Notes: generated from the sequence alone by a model not told the origin. DNA of 64,000 nucleotides from Arthrobacter sp. B2a2-09 (GCF_027587375.1 NZ_JAMXIC010000011.1:95043-159042); one strand, 5' to 3'. Counted from the first letter of the stretch, positions 43,368-52,934 are shown. A program made the numbers and translations.

Positions 43368-45526
43368 CTCAGGCAACAGCACCCATCGACCGTCAGGCCG
43401 TCGTCGCCCGGCACGCTGTGACCCTTACGGCTGCGGACCCACAGCATGTCCTCACGGTGGGTAACGGCGACTTTGCCTACACGGCCGACATCACCGGCAT
43501 GCAGACCTTCACGGACTACCATGATGCCAAGGCTGCCATGATGCGCGGCCAGGTCGCAGTGAACACTGCCACCATGAGTTCCTGGGGATGGCATGAGATG
43601 CCCAACCCGGAAGGCTACGTCCTCGACGACGCCATGTCCCGATACGACACCGCCCGAGGTCCGGTCTCCTACCCTGACCGGTACGACATGGAACAGGCCA
43701 TGCGAGGTAACGTGACGGACGAAAACAAGCCAGGGGCCTGGCTTCACGCCAACCCCCAACGCATTGACCTGGGCCGGATAGGACTGCAACTGCGCAGCAC
43801 CCCGGGCGGAGACATCGAAACCGATCCGGCGGCGCTCACAGGCATCCACCAAACGCTCGACTTGTGGACCGGGATCATCGAGACCTCGTTCCGGTATGCC
43901 GGGGAATTGGTCCGCGTCCAGACCGCGGCGGCGCCCGACAGCGCGCGCGTGGGCTTCCGGATCAGCTCACACCTCCTCCTTGACGGCCGGCTCACAGTAT
44001 CGGTGCGGTTTCCCTACGCCTCTGAAGGGTTCTTCCAGACTTCCGACTGGGACTCCCCCGCGCGGCACACCTCCGTTTTGACCTCTGGCGGCTCCGGTAG
44101 TGCCAGCGTCCTGCGCCAACTCGACGGAACCAGCTACCGGGTAGATCTGGACACCGATGGCGCCGACATCGCGGCTTCCGCTGAGCCGCACCACTTCACC
44201 GTCACCGCCGCCCAGCCGACCCTGGAACTCGTCGCCGAGTTCCTCCCCGATCCAGCCGTTCCCCGCGAACAAGGCGCCGCCACTATGGGGTTCCCGATGG
44301 TCCGGGACGCCTCCACCCGGTCCTGGAAAGCCTTTTGGTGCTCCGGGGCCGCGCTCGACTTCCAAGGCAGCAGCGACCCCCGTGCATACGAACTCGAACG
44401 CCGCACCGTGCTCTCCCAATACCTTACGGCGGTGAATTCCGCCGGAGTAACGCCCCCGCAGGAAACCGGTCTGATCACTAACTCCTGGCAGGGAAAGTTC
44501 CACCTGGAGATGCACCTTTGGCATGCCGCGCATTTCGCTACCTGGGGCAGACCCGCACTCTTGGAACGCAGCATGCCGTGGTACCTGTCCATCCTCGACC
44601 AGGCCCGGGCGACCGCGGCGCGCCAGGGCTACCCGGGGGCGCGCTGGCCCAAGCACGTCGGTCCCGACGGCAGGGAAAGCCCGAGCCCTATCGGTTCCCT
44701 GCTGATCTGGCAACAGCCCCATCCGCTGTACCTGCTCGAACTGCTCTGGCGCGCCTCCGATGCGGACAAACAGTCCACCCTCGTCAACGACTACGCCGAA
44801 CTGGTCCACGAGACCGCGACATTCATGGCTGCCTTCACTGAGGAACGAAACGGCGTCTTCCACCTTCCAGCCCCGGTTATGCCGGCCCAGGAATTTTATG
44901 ACGCGGCCACCACCGAAGACCCGACCTTTGAACTCGCCTACTGGTGGTGGGGCCTGGAGATAGCCCAACTATGGCGCGAACGTGCGGGACATGCCCGCAG
45001 GGAGGACTGGACCCAGATCCAGGACAACCTCATCCGGCCCCACAGCGACGGCGGCCGCTACACAGCCGTGGCCACAGAACCGTATCTGCGGTGCGATGAC
45101 CACCCCTCGCTTCTCGCCGCGTTCGGGCTGGTCCCGCCTACGCCGCTCATCGACCCGGACCAGATGGAAAAAACACTTCTGGACGTCCTCGAAACCTGGG
45201 ACTGGCCTACCGCTTGGGGCTGGGACTTCCCCGTCATGGCGATGACAGCAGCACGCCTCGGTAACCCTGACCTGGCTATCGACTGCCTTCTCAAAGACGA
45301 AGCCAAAAACCAACTCTCTCCCGTGGGCCACAACCCCCAAATGCGGGGGATTTTGCCCCTGTACCTGCCGGGCAACGGCTCCCTACTCGCCGCTGTTTCC
45401 CTCATCGCCGCCGGCTCTGACACATCCCCGGGCGGTTTCCCAGAAACCGGCTGGACAGTCAAAGCAGAAGGCTTTATCCCATGGCCTTCCACCGAGCAAG
45501 CAGTGCGGCGTTCATCAGCGCGGTAG
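43364..45526 (+). CDS. Six-hairpin (alpha/alpha)6 glycosidase-like protein, family unassigned
   Basis: A 720-residue protein. The N-terminal ~270 residues look like a beta-sandwich (NGDFAYTADITGMQTF). The remainder looks like an (alpha/alpha)6 barrel with GLITNSWQGKFHLEMHLWHA, PKHVGPDGRESPSPIGSLLI, EDPTFELAYWWWGLEIAQLW and WDFPVMAMTAARLGNPDLAI. The HNPQ segment and the layout recall GH65/GH95-type six-hairpin enzymes, but I cannot place it. The ATG overlaps the GH2 stop (ATGA), so it works with GH2 on the same sugar. No signal peptide; acts in the cytoplasm. Confidence 0.75.
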   Translation: MTQATAPIDRQAVVARHAVTLTAADPQHVLTVGNGDFAYTADITGMQTFTDYHDAKAAMMRGQVAVNTATMSSWGWHEMPNPEGYVLDDAMSRYDTARGPVSYPDRYDMEQAMRGNVTDENKPGAWLHANPQRIDLGRIGLQLRSTPGGDIETDPAALTGIHQTLDLWTGIIETSFRYAGELVRVQTAAAPDSARVGFRISSHLLLDGRLTVSVRFPYASEGFFQTSDWDSPARHTSVLTSGGSGSASVLRQLDGTSYRVDLDTDGADIAASAEPHHFTVTAAQPTLELVAEFLPDPAVPREQGAATMGFPMVRDASTRSWKAFWCSGAALDFQGSSDPRAYELERRTVLSQYLTAVNSAGVTPPQETGLITNSWQGKFHLEMHLWHAAHFATWGRPALLERSMPWYLSILDQARATAARQGYPGARWPKHVGPDGRESPSPIGSLLIWQQPHPLYLLELLWRASDADKQSTLVNDYAELVHETATFMAAFTEERNGVFHLPAPVMPAQEFYDAATTEDPTFELAYWWWGLEIAQLWRERAGHARREDWTQIQDNLIRPHSDGGRYTAVATEPYLRCDDHPSLLAAFGLVPPTPLIDPDQMEKTLLDVLETWDWPTAWGWDFPVMAMTAARLGNPDLAIDCLLKDEAKNQLSPVGHNPQMRGILPLYLPGNGSLLAAVSLIAAGSDTSPGGFPETGWTVKAEGFIPWPSTEQAVRRSSAR

Positions 45527-45569
45527 GCAGTCCCCAATTTCTGGGTTTACGAAGCAGAGAGAGCAGTCA

Positions 45570-46115
45570 GTGAATGTGATCAAGGAGTTCGGTGACACAG
45601 GAAAAAGGCCAAAGAACCCAGCCGGTTCGGTGGTGAAAATGCGCGGTATCGCTATTACGGCAGGTGTATCTATCAGTACCGTCTCAAAGGTCAACAACCG
45701 TCGACACTTGGCGGCGGGAACGAGGAACCGGGTTCCGGGAGTCGTCGGGGAACCGGATTGTCCTTCCGATCCAGATGCTGAAGCTCCCTGTGGGCAGGGG
45801 CCCAGCGCGTCGGAAGCCGGACCAGACGCTCCCCGCCAATTCGGCATGGAAATCCAGGAGGAACCGCTGGAAACTCCCGATGGCGTCCTTGCCTCTCCGT
45901 CCTCCCCCAAAGGATTGGATCCCGAGATTCTGGAATCCGGAAGGCATGTGAGTTTCCGGATTGGCCCAGAAACTCTGAGCGGAACCGTCGACGCCGTGAT
46001 GCGAGATAAATCCTGTTTTTGGATCTGGACGGATGGCGGAATGGGGCGACGCATGATCGATACAAAGGAGGCAGCGGCCGTCGAGTGCGAAACCAATGCC
46101 TGGAACCTACCCTGA
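45570..46115 (+). CDS. Short LacI-HTH protein with C-terminal FWIWxDGG-type domain
   Basis: A 181-residue protein in one frame, with a GTG start at 45570. Residues 24-55 are a degraded LacI-type HTH (MRGIAITAGVSISTVSKVNN then HLAAGTRNRV). Residues 115-165 are LDPEILESGRHVSFRIGPET, VDAVMRDKSCFWIWTDGGMG and RRMID, nearly identical to the C-terminal part at 23228-23506. The linker is rich in Pro, Asp and Glu. Compared with a typical LacI HTH, the third-helix region has replacements (VNNRRH), so DNA binding may be weakened. It lies directly after block C. Confidence 0.6.
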   Translation: MNVIKEFGDTGKRPKNPAGSVVKMRGIAITAGVSISTVSKVNNRRHLAAGTRNRVPGVVGEPDCPSDPDAEAPCGQGPSASEAGPDAPRQFGMEIQEEPLETPDGVLASPSSPKGLDPEILESGRHVSFRIGPETLSGTVDAVMRDKSCFWIWTDGGMGRRMIDTKEAAAVECETNAWNLP

Positions 46116-46365
46116 ACCCTTGCGTGCTTGCCTCAGCGCGGCATCGACCCAAAGCCCTCCGTCCACACGGAAGGCCTGGGAAGGTAAGAAGCTCGGCCCA
46201 GCTGCATCCGAGCATCAGTGCCGCCTCGAGAAATCCGACACACTTCTCCCGAAAATACTTGGCTCTTTGGCCAGCCGCATCTTGCTTGCTGTGCATCTTC
46301 TGGCACATTGCCCCTCTCCCGGGAACGTAACGACGTTTCCTCGCATCAAACGAAAGCTCCTGCTC

Positions 46366-46599
46366 ATGCCCACCGACAAACTCGTTGCAGATTTTATAGC
46401 CGACACCCCGGCGGAGCGCGATGATGAACTGACAAAGGCCCTTTCTGTGGCCACGCTTAAAGCGGAAGCGGAGGGGAATGTTGGCATACTCGTTACCAGA
46501 CACAACTTTCGCCGGTTCTCAGTTTCCCTGAGCCCGGCAGTCCCGCACGGTTTCATTCACGAGCGGGACCACGTACAACGCTGCTTCCAAGAGTCCTAG
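46366..46599 (+). CDS. Small conserved-looking hypothetical protein
   Basis: A 77-residue protein: MPTDKLVADFIADTPAERDD, ELTKALSVATLKAEAEGNVG then ILVTRHNFRRFSVSLSPAVP. A helical acidic half is followed by a beta half with ILVTRHNFRRF. I recall similar short hypothetical proteins in Arthrobacter relatives. The ribosome-binding site is weak, and the surrounding kilobase is decayed. No function is assigned. Confidence 0.5.
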   Translation: MPTDKLVADFIADTPAERDDELTKALSVATLKAEAEGNVGILVTRHNFRRFSVSLSPAVPHGFIHERDHVQRCFQES

Positions 46600-47208
46600 T
46601 TGGTTGAAAAGCAAAGTGGTCCCCAACCGTATGAAACGCGACCCGTACCTATGGTTTTCCAAATCGGACCTTCCGGTCAAGGGTGACAGGGAGGTGGAGG
46701 CGACGAGGCGGATAACGGATCGCTACGTGCCGTAGGCACGATGACAGAAGGGGAAGCGGCAGCTCGGTGAGTCAAGGGGCAAAGTTGTGCTTGGTGCTCG
46801 CTGGCGGGTCTCACGCATTGACAATCACGGGCTCTCCGGAAAGGGGACTCCCGGCAAGGTGGACGCTCTCGCATCAGGTTGACGCCGGAGAAACGGCGCC
46901 TTTCCCAGGCAGCGACGCCTCGACAATGGCCGACGAGACAGCGCTCCCGAGAGGTACATCCTGGTCCTGCTGTCATGCCACAAGCAAAAGCGGCCACGGC
47001 AGTGATGTTCCCAACCCGCGCTACACCCCACCGAGCAACTTGAAAACTTTCGCCGAACTCGTTTCGTCAGGAAAGGTTACCCAGCTGGCAGATTTCAAAT
47101 CTAATGTGGTACAGGTTGCACTCAACCAAGGGGTTCAATCGATGCTTCTCGGAAAGCTCACACACCCAAGCAAGTTGCTGAAAATATGCAAAAAGGATCA
47201 AGTGGATA
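46600..47208. other. 0.6 kb without an intact gene
   Basis: A + strand trace at about 47035-47110 reads PSNLKTFAELVSSGKVTQLA, which resembles the C-terminal region of zinc-type alcohol dehydrogenases (pattern LxxLxELVxxGKVTPV) but without the rest of such a protein. I treat it as a possible gene remnant. Nothing else is supportable; the region ends at the IS1595-family element. Confidence 0.35.
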
Positions 47209-48198
47209 TCCGGTTAGCTCAGGTATTCTGGGTAAATGTCTGGACCGGATTTTCCGCGGACGATTCTGGAGTTCCAGGCGCGGTTTGGCGACGAGAAGGC
47301 GTGCCTGGACTATCTGCTTAAGTGCCGCTGGCCGGACGGCTACGTGTGTCCGCGGTGTCAAGGCCGGTCTGCCTGGCCCGTGGCGGCGCGGGGACTTTGG
47401 GAATGCTCCGCCTGCCGTTACCAAGTCTCGCTGACGGCCGGTACGGTGCTCCACAAGACCCACACAGCGCTGCATTTATGGTTCTGGGCGGCCTACCTGA
47501 TGACGACCGGCACCCCGGGGATCTCCGCCCGGCAGCTGCAGCGACAGCCTCGGATTGTCCCAGTACGAGACGGCGTGGACCATGCTGCACAAGCTGCGCC
47601 GGGCTATGGTCAACCCGGAACGCACCTTGCTCACCGGTGAGGTCGAGGTGGACGAGTGCGAAGTCGGCGGTCCTGAGACCGGCCGGCGCGGCGGCAGGAG
47701 CCTCACAGCCCGGGCCACGCAGGTCGTCGTCGCGGTGGAGGTCCGCGGCCAGGGCTCGGGACGGGTGCGGATGAAAGTGATCCGCGATGCCTCCGGTGAC
47801 ACATTGACCGGCTTCGTGATGGACACCGTGGCTCCGGGGGCCATCGTGCATACTGACGGCTGGATGGGCTACGCGCCCTTGGCCAAAAAAGGCTACACCC
47901 ACCGCCCCCGCTCCCAGCGGGCTGCCAAAAAGGCCGGCGACACCGACCCGGTCCTTCCCCGCGTGCACCGTGCCATCAGCAACCTCAAGACCTGGCTGCG
48001 CGGCACCCACCGCTCCGTATGCAATGAACACCTACAGGTGTACCTCGATGAATTCACGTTCCGCTAACAACCGGCGCGGCACGCCCATGGCGGCCTTCCA
48101 GTCCCTGCTCGGCCTCGGCACTACCCAAGCACCGACCACCTACCGCCAAATCACTGCCCACGATCCGGGACCGGACCCCGCCACCTGAGCTAACCGGA
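47209..48198 (+). mobile_element. IS1595-family insertion sequence
   Basis: A 990-bp element bounded by exact 16-bp inverted repeats: TCCGGTTAGCTCAGGT at 47209-47224 and its reverse complement at 48183-48198. It contains one transposase reading broken by two single-base shifts. No direct target duplication is visible next to the repeats (left flank GTGGATA, right flank AACTCAC), so it is old or recombined. Confidence 0.85.
47236..48188 (+). pseudogene. IS1595-family transposase with two frameshifts
   Basis: The N-terminal zinc ribbon reads CPRCQGRSAWPV ... CSACRYQVSLTAGTVLHKTH. The DDE part follows: EVEVDECEVGG (first Asp), AIVHTDGWMGYAPLAKKGYT (second Asp) and HRAISNLKTWLRGTHRSVCN with HLQVYLDEFTF. 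A one-base insertion near 47547 (reading should be QLQRQLGLSQYETAWTML) and another near 48065 (should be FRYNRRGTPMAAFQSLLGLG) break the frame. The final stop at 48186-48188 lies inside the right inverted repeat. Either two mutations or sequencing error at short runs could explain this. Confidence 0.85.
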
Positions 48199-48819
48199 AA
48201 CTCACTAAGCATCAAATGGGTGACCCCGGGCAGAAGCAACGGGCATAGTCGCCGACGAAAAGCTGCCTGCCGTTAGGCAATCGCATGGGAGGAGCCAATG
48301 TCCCAGTCCCACTCCGTGAAGTGCGCCGTTAGTCGTGGCGTTCAGCCCCCCAAAAATGCGGACTGCGGCCGCATCTGAAGGAATGGGACGCCCCACGACA
48401 TGGGTCGCAGGTTTGATGACGCCGGCGCCAAAAACTCTTCGGCGTTGAAGTGAGGGAAGCTGGAATCACAGGGAACGCTCCGGAGGTACGCCCTCGCCTT
48501 GAAAAGTTATTGGAAAGTAGTGGATATCAACATGGCCTCATGGACCGGGAAGATGATCACGGAAAAGTTTCGTCTACCCATCTGCTGGCTAGTACATTGG
48601 GAATCTGTGCAGTTACCCTCAATGGCGTGCCCGAATGGCCTTGACCGATGTGAATGCCCGCCGGCAGACAGAATGGATGCCCTTTCATTTTGGTGACTCA
48701 GTTTTTCGACGGAGTTGATACGGCGTGCTGACTCGCTTCGGGACAGTGCCGCTGACGGCCGGCGGCCGGGCTAACGCGGGGCTTCGACGCAAGAGGACCA
48801 GATTCCGGTACTGGCACTG
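48199..48819. other. 0.6 kb without a supportable gene
   Basis: A 64-residue + strand frame at 48450-48644 (AGITGNAPEVRPRLEKLLES) is helical and coding-like but has no recognised homologue or clear start. Nothing else stands out between the IS element and the epimerase remnant. Confidence 0.3.
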
Positions 48820-49110
48820 TCAGGAGGCAAAGATGAGCCATGATGCTTCGTGCGACGCTCCTGGTTCAAGCTGGACGAGGTCCTGGCCGCTGTTGAAGGC
48901 GTCGGGTGGGCAGGTCATGGGTTCAACGGCGAGTCCGAGCCGGTTCGGCAAGGGTGCGGGTTTGTCCGCGGCGTGGACCTGCAGCCAGGGGCTGTTCCGG
49001 TCCCACGTCATGCCGACCCCGGTTCCGGAGGGGTCCCGGACCATGACGCGGGCGATCCCGTCGTCGTACATAATGTCTGTGAAGGCGTCACCCGCAAAAT
49101 CGTCATGAAG
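48820..49110 (-). pseudogene. Aldose 1-epimerase C-terminal remnant
   Basis: About 95 residues: SPWLQVHAADKPAPLPNRLG, LAVEPMTCPPDAFNSGQDLV and QLEPGASHEASWLI. These match the conserved end of galactose mutarotases (pattern W-Q-x-H-T-A-D and LAxEPMTCPPDAFNSG). The first two thirds of the ~300-residue enzyme, including the catalytic His region, are absent. An upstream MRRPCRRDV stretch is unrelated. It is a leftover of a sugar-related gene destroyed by the rearrangements in this region. Confidence 0.8.
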
Positions 49111-49189
49111 CCTTGAGATCGTCCTGACATCACGGCGGCAAGGTCTCCGCATTCGCGGCCGTAATGTGGTCTAAATCGGTCGTCTCGAA

Positions 49190-50674
49190 CTATTCCGCTG
49201 ACGCTCGGCTCAGTGCGGCTGCACGATACCTCGGGAGGAAGGCCGCGACTGCGAAGGCTCCGAGAGCCGCGGCTGCTCCGACACCCATGACGAGCTGAAA
49301 CGCCCCCTGGGAGGGCATCGATACTCCGCCTAGGGTGGTGGTCAGCTGGGCGAGGACCACTCCGGCGACGGCGCTCGAAAGGGACGTGCCGATCGAGCGC
49401 ATCAGCGTGTTGAGGCTGTTGGCGGACGCCGTTTCCGACGCCGGGACGGCACCCATGACGAGCGAGGGCATGGCTCCGTAGGCCAGGCCGATTCCGGCGC
49501 CGATGACGATTGAGACAACCACCAACTGCCAGACGGCGCCCATTGCAACAACGCCGAAGCCATAGCCTGCCGCGACGACCAAGGCGCCCAGCATGAGCGA
49601 CCATTTCGGCCCCCACGTCGCGGAGATTCTGGCCGAGACCGGGGCGACGGCCATCATGACGAAACCTGACGGTGCCATGACGAGCCCGACGACGAGCATT
49701 GACTGACCGAGGCCGTATCCGGTCTGCCTGGGCAGCTGCAGCAGTTGGGGCAGCACCAGGGACATCGAGAACATGGCGAAACCGAAGATAGCGGAACCAA
49801 TGTTGGTCAGCAGCACCTGGCGACGTACCAAGGTCCGCAGATCCACGAGCGGCCCGTTGGTGCGCAGCTCATAGCGTCCCCACGCAATGAAGAGCACGAG
49901 CGCCGCGGCGCCGAGGCCGAGCGTGGGCGCAGAGGTCCAGCCCCAATTGGCGCCCTTGGAAACGGAGAGCAGCAGGCTGACGAGGGCGGCGGAAAGGCCC
50001 GTCGCGCCGATGGCGTCGAAGCGGCCGCCGGTTCGTACCCGCGAGGCAGGCACCATGGTTGCGACCAACACGAGTGAGGCTGCGCCGAGGCCGGCGGCGA
50101 CCCAGAAGAGCACGTGCCAGTCGGCGCTATCGGCGATGAGCGCGGCGACCGGCAGGCCGAGCGCGCCGCCTACGCCGAGCGAGGCGCTCATCAGGGCGGT
50201 CGCGCCTCCGAGGCGTTCGGCGGGAAGTTCATCGCGCATGATGCTGATGCCAAGGGGCACGACGCCGGCCGCGAGCCCTTGCAGGGTGCGCGCTACGATC
50301 ATCGGCACGAGGCTGTCACTGAACGCTCCGACCACGGATCCCAGGACCAGCAGCACGATGCTGAACAACAGCATCCGGCGCTTGCCGTACATGTCGCCAA
50401 GGCGCCCGATCGTGGGTACCGAGACGGCGCCGGCCAGCAGAGTGGCCGTGATCGCCCACGTCGCGTCACCGGGCGCCGCGTGCAGCAGGGCAGGCAGCTT
50501 CGGGACCAGCGGGATCACCAGGCTCTGCATCAGCGATACGACGATGCCGGCAAAGGCAAGCACAAGGACGATGCGTGTGGGCGAACCGGCGCGAGGGGCG
50601 GAACTAGACGTGGGCACGCCATCCGACGGCACAGTGGCCGTACCGGGATTCGGGTCTTCAAGGCGCATGACCAT
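49190..50674 (-). CDS. MFS exporter, DHA2 (14-segment) type
   Basis: A 494-residue transporter with about 14 membrane segments. Motif A is GRLGDMYGKRRMLLFSIVLL. PALLHAAPGDATWAITATLL and ALMSASLGVGGALGLPVAAL (motif C-like) are typical of drug-efflux DHA2 members. GAGAGGAAATCCC precedes the ATG. It is divergent from the tetR gene; its predicted promoter is split by the TetR operator. It likely exports a toxic compound or the product of the P450 system. Confidence 0.93.
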   Translation of the reverse strand: MVMRLEDPNPGTATVPSDGVPTSSSAPRAGSPTRIVLVLAFAGIVVSLMQSLVIPLVPKLPALLHAAPGDATWAITATLLAGAVSVPTIGRLGDMYGKRRMLLFSIVLLVLGSVVGAFSDSLVPMIVARTLQGLAAGVVPLGISIMRDELPAERLGGATALMSASLGVGGALGLPVAALIADSADWHVLFWVAAGLGAASLVLVATMVPASRVRTGGRFDAIGATGLSAALVSLLLSVSKGANWGWTSAPTLGLGAAALVLFIAWGRYELRTNGPLVDLRTLVRRQVLLTNIGSAIFGFAMFSMSLVLPQLLQLPRQTGYGLGQSMLVVGLVMAPSGFVMMAVAPVSARISATWGPKWSLMLGALVVAAGYGFGVVAMGAVWQLVVVSIVIGAGIGLAYGAMPSLVMGAVPASETASANSLNTLMRSIGTSLSSAVAGVVLAQLTTTLGGVSMPSQGAFQLVMGVGAAAALGAFAVAAFLPRYRAAALSRASAE

Positions 50675-50741
50675 GGGATTTCCTCTCGAGGAATGAAGGA
50701 ATAAGGAGGGGGTCGGGCGGCCCGCCGCAGCGACAGACTCA

Positions 50742-50770
50742 ATCTAAGTCAGTCGCTTGACTTAATGCAA
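50742..50770 (-). promoter_or_regulatory. Promoter of the MFS exporter gene
   Basis: Minus strand TTGCAT (50770-50765) and TTAGAT (50747-50742), 17 bp apart. The palindrome at 50745-50764 fills the space between the boxes, a classic repressor position. Confidence 0.6.
50745..50764. promoter_or_regulatory. TetR-type operator
   Basis: TAAGTCA-GTCGCT-TGACTTA: exact 7-bp arms and a 6-bp spacer, with a third related half site AAGTGACTTA at 50769-50778. It overlaps both divergent promoters, so the TetR protein encoded next to it probably controls the exporter and its own gene together with the P450 genes behind it. Confidence 0.75.
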
Positions 50771-50785
50771 GTGACTTACTTTAAT
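50757..50785 (+). promoter_or_regulatory. Promoter of the tetR-P450 operon
   Basis: TTGACT (50757-50762) and TTTAAT (50780-50785), 17 bp apart, 51 bp before the tetR start. The -35 lies in the operator. Confidence 0.6.
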
Positions 50786-50835
50786 GAAATGAGATCAACC
50801 ACAGACCAGACCACCAGCAGCCCGGGAGGCGCAAG

Positions 50836-51579
50836 ATGACTACCTCTATCGAGCGGTCCGACAGCACGGGAGCCTCGCCAGCCGGGGAAACCGTCCGGCA
50901 GCGGCGCGGAAGTCGGGTCAACGCGACGCGGGAACGCATACTCTCCACAGCCGAGCGCCTGTTCGCCGAGTACGGCATCGGCGCGGTATCCAACCGCCTG
51001 GTGAGCGACGAGGCCGGCCAGGGCAACAACGCCGCGGTCGGTTACCACTTCGGCACGAAAGTCGACCTGGTCCGGGCGATCGCCCGGAGACACAACGTGG
51101 AAATCGAAGAACGCCGCAAGCAATTGATCGCCGGCACGCGGGACTCGTCAGAGATCCTCGACTGGGTCGCTTGCCTTGTCCGGCCGGTCACCGACCATCT
51201 CGACTCGCTCCCGGCACCCACTTGGTTCGCCCGATTCGGAGCCCAGCTCATGACCGACCCGGGCTACCGGCAGGTGATGGAGCAAGACGCCATGGAGACA
51301 CCGGCACTCCGGGAATTACTTGCTGGTCTGGACCGTTGCCTCCCCGATCTTCCGGCAGAAGTACGGGCCGAGCGCGATGACATGGCCCGCCAGCTGCTCG
51401 TGCACACCCTGTCCGAGCGGGAGCGCGCCCTGGCAGAGGGAAGGCCGACCACCCGCAGCTCCTGGCACGACGCCGGAACCGGCGTGATCGACGCAATCAC
51501 GGGGCTCTGGCTCGCGCCCTACACCCCGGCCGGGCCGGACCGGCCGGCTGATCCCGGCGAGACCATGAATAACGACTGA
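50836..51579 (+). CDS. TetR-family repressor of the P450/exporter locus
   Basis: A 247-residue TetR regulator, longer than most because of a 30-residue N-terminal tail. The HTH is TRERILSTAERLFAEYGIGA followed by GNNAAVGYHFGTKVDLVRAI (about 32-85). The ligand domain has VDWVACLVRPVTDHL-like helices. GGGAGG lies before the ATG. It is divergent from the exporter; the shared operator implies de-repression of export and of the downstream oxidoreductase genes by the same ligand. Confidence 0.93.
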   Translation: MTTSIERSDSTGASPAGETVRQRRGSRVNATRERILSTAERLFAEYGIGAVSNRLVSDEAGQGNNAAVGYHFGTKVDLVRAIARRHNVEIEERRKQLIAGTRDSSEILDWVACLVRPVTDHLDSLPAPTWFARFGAQLMTDPGYRQVMEQDAMETPALRELLAGLDRCLPDLPAEVRAERDDMARQLLVHTLSERERALAEGRPTTRSSWHDAGTGVIDAITGLWLAPYTPAGPDRPADPGETMNND

Positions 51580-51615
51580 CTCACCCGACCACACCTCGAC
51601 CGGAAAAGACGCCCG

Positions 51616-52866
51616 ATGGACACCACCGCAGCACCCACGAACACCCACGCCCCGCGGGACCCGCGGGACCAGCACGTCCTCGTCGTCGGCGCATCCGCCG
51701 CCGGGCTGGCAACAGCCGAGGCCCTGCGGCGCAACGGACACCGCGGACGGTTGACGCTCCTCGACGCCGAACCGCACCTGCCCTACGACCGGCCACCGCT
51801 CTCAAAGCAGCTCCTCTCGGGTGAATGGACCGCCGACAGGGTCATCCTCCGCGACCAGAAGATGCTCGACTCCCTCGACGCCGAGTTCCTGCTCGGCGAG
51901 TCCGCAACCAGCCTCCACGTCTCCACACGCACCGTCACCACCGGGAGCGGCCAGGAAGTTAGCGCAGACGCCATCGTCCTCGCTACCGGACTGCGGGCGC
52001 GCCACCTGCCGACCGCACTAGGGACCGGGGATCGCGGGGCGCCGGCCGGGATTCACGTCCTCCGCACCCTCGACGACGCCCACCGACTCAAGGAAGCACT
52101 CGCGTCGACCGCGAGGCTCGTCGTCGTCGGCAACGGAGTCCTCGGGTGCGAGATCGCGGCCACCGCGCGCCAACTGGGCGTCAAGGTCACCCTTGTCGGC
52201 GCGGCGGAAGCGCCGATGGCACCGCAGCTTGGCGCGCTCGGCTCGCGGCTGCTCGCCGGCCTGCACAGCACACACGGCGTCCAGCTGCTCGGTGAGCGGC
52301 GTGTAGCCGCAGTGCAGCACTCCGGTGGCCGGGTGAGCGGGGTCGAACTCACCTCGGGCGAGGTACTCCCCGCGGACACCGTCGTCGTCGCGATAGGCTC
52401 CGAACCGGTGACCGGATGGCTCGCCGGCAGCGGCCTCGAACTCGACGACGGGATCGTCTGCGATACGTTCTGCCGGGCCGCCGACGGCGTCTGGGCCGTA
52501 GGTGACGTCGCCCGCTGGCACCACGCCGGCCTCGGGGAACCGGTGCGCCTGGAGAACCGCACCAACGCGACCGAGCAGGCAATCGCCGTGGCCCGCGACA
52601 TTCTTGGCAAAGGGGAACCGTATGCCCCCGTACCGTACTTCTGGACCGACCAGTACGGGGTCCGGATCCAAGTGCACGGACTGATTCCCGGCTCGGCGCA
52701 GCTTGAGGTGACCGATGGCGACCCAGCCGACGGCCGCTTCGTGGCCGTCGCCATCGACGACGGGCGGATGGTCGGCGTGCTCGGCTGGGCCATGCCCAAA
52801 CAAACCCGGCAGCGACGGCAGGAACTCATGGCGGAAGCGGGCGTCGACGTGCCGGCGCTGAATTGA
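51616..52866 (+). CDS. FAD-dependent ferredoxin reductase
   Basis: A 416-residue reductase of the BphA4/putidaredoxin-reductase class. The FAD site is HVLVVGASAAGLATAEALRR, the NAD(P)H site LVVVGNGVLGCEIAATARQL, and the second FAD contact DGVWAVGDVARWHH. DRPPLSKQLLSGEW is the conserved segment of the class. A C-terminal reductase domain follows (YFWTDQYGVRIQVHGLIPGS). It passes electrons from NAD(P)H to the ferredoxin encoded three genes on. It lies 36 bp after tetR. Confidence 0.93.
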   Translation: MDTTAAPTNTHAPRDPRDQHVLVVGASAAGLATAEALRRNGHRGRLTLLDAEPHLPYDRPPLSKQLLSGEWTADRVILRDQKMLDSLDAEFLLGESATSLHVSTRTVTTGSGQEVSADAIVLATGLRARHLPTALGTGDRGAPAGIHVLRTLDDAHRLKEALASTARLVVVGNGVLGCEIAATARQLGVKVTLVGAAEAPMAPQLGALGSRLLAGLHSTHGVQLLGERRVAAVQHSGGRVSGVELTSGEVLPADTVVVAIGSEPVTGWLAGSGLELDDGIVCDTFCRAADGVWAVGDVARWHHAGLGEPVRLENRTNATEQAIAVARDILGKGEPYAPVPYFWTDQYGVRIQVHGLIPGSAQLEVTDGDPADGRFVAVAIDDGRMVGVLGWAMPKQTRQRRQELMAEAGVDVPALN

Positions 52867-52934
52867 CAGGTCTCAAACTCCTTGACCCACCGAGCCCGTT
52901 GGCTCCACCGACCGATACAGCCTGGAGGAAAAGC

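Noticed and set aside
47236..48188. Programmed frameshifting in the IS1595 transposase
   Set aside because: There are two separate one-base insertions, one close to the gene end, with no clear slippery signal; IS1595 transposases are normally a single frame.
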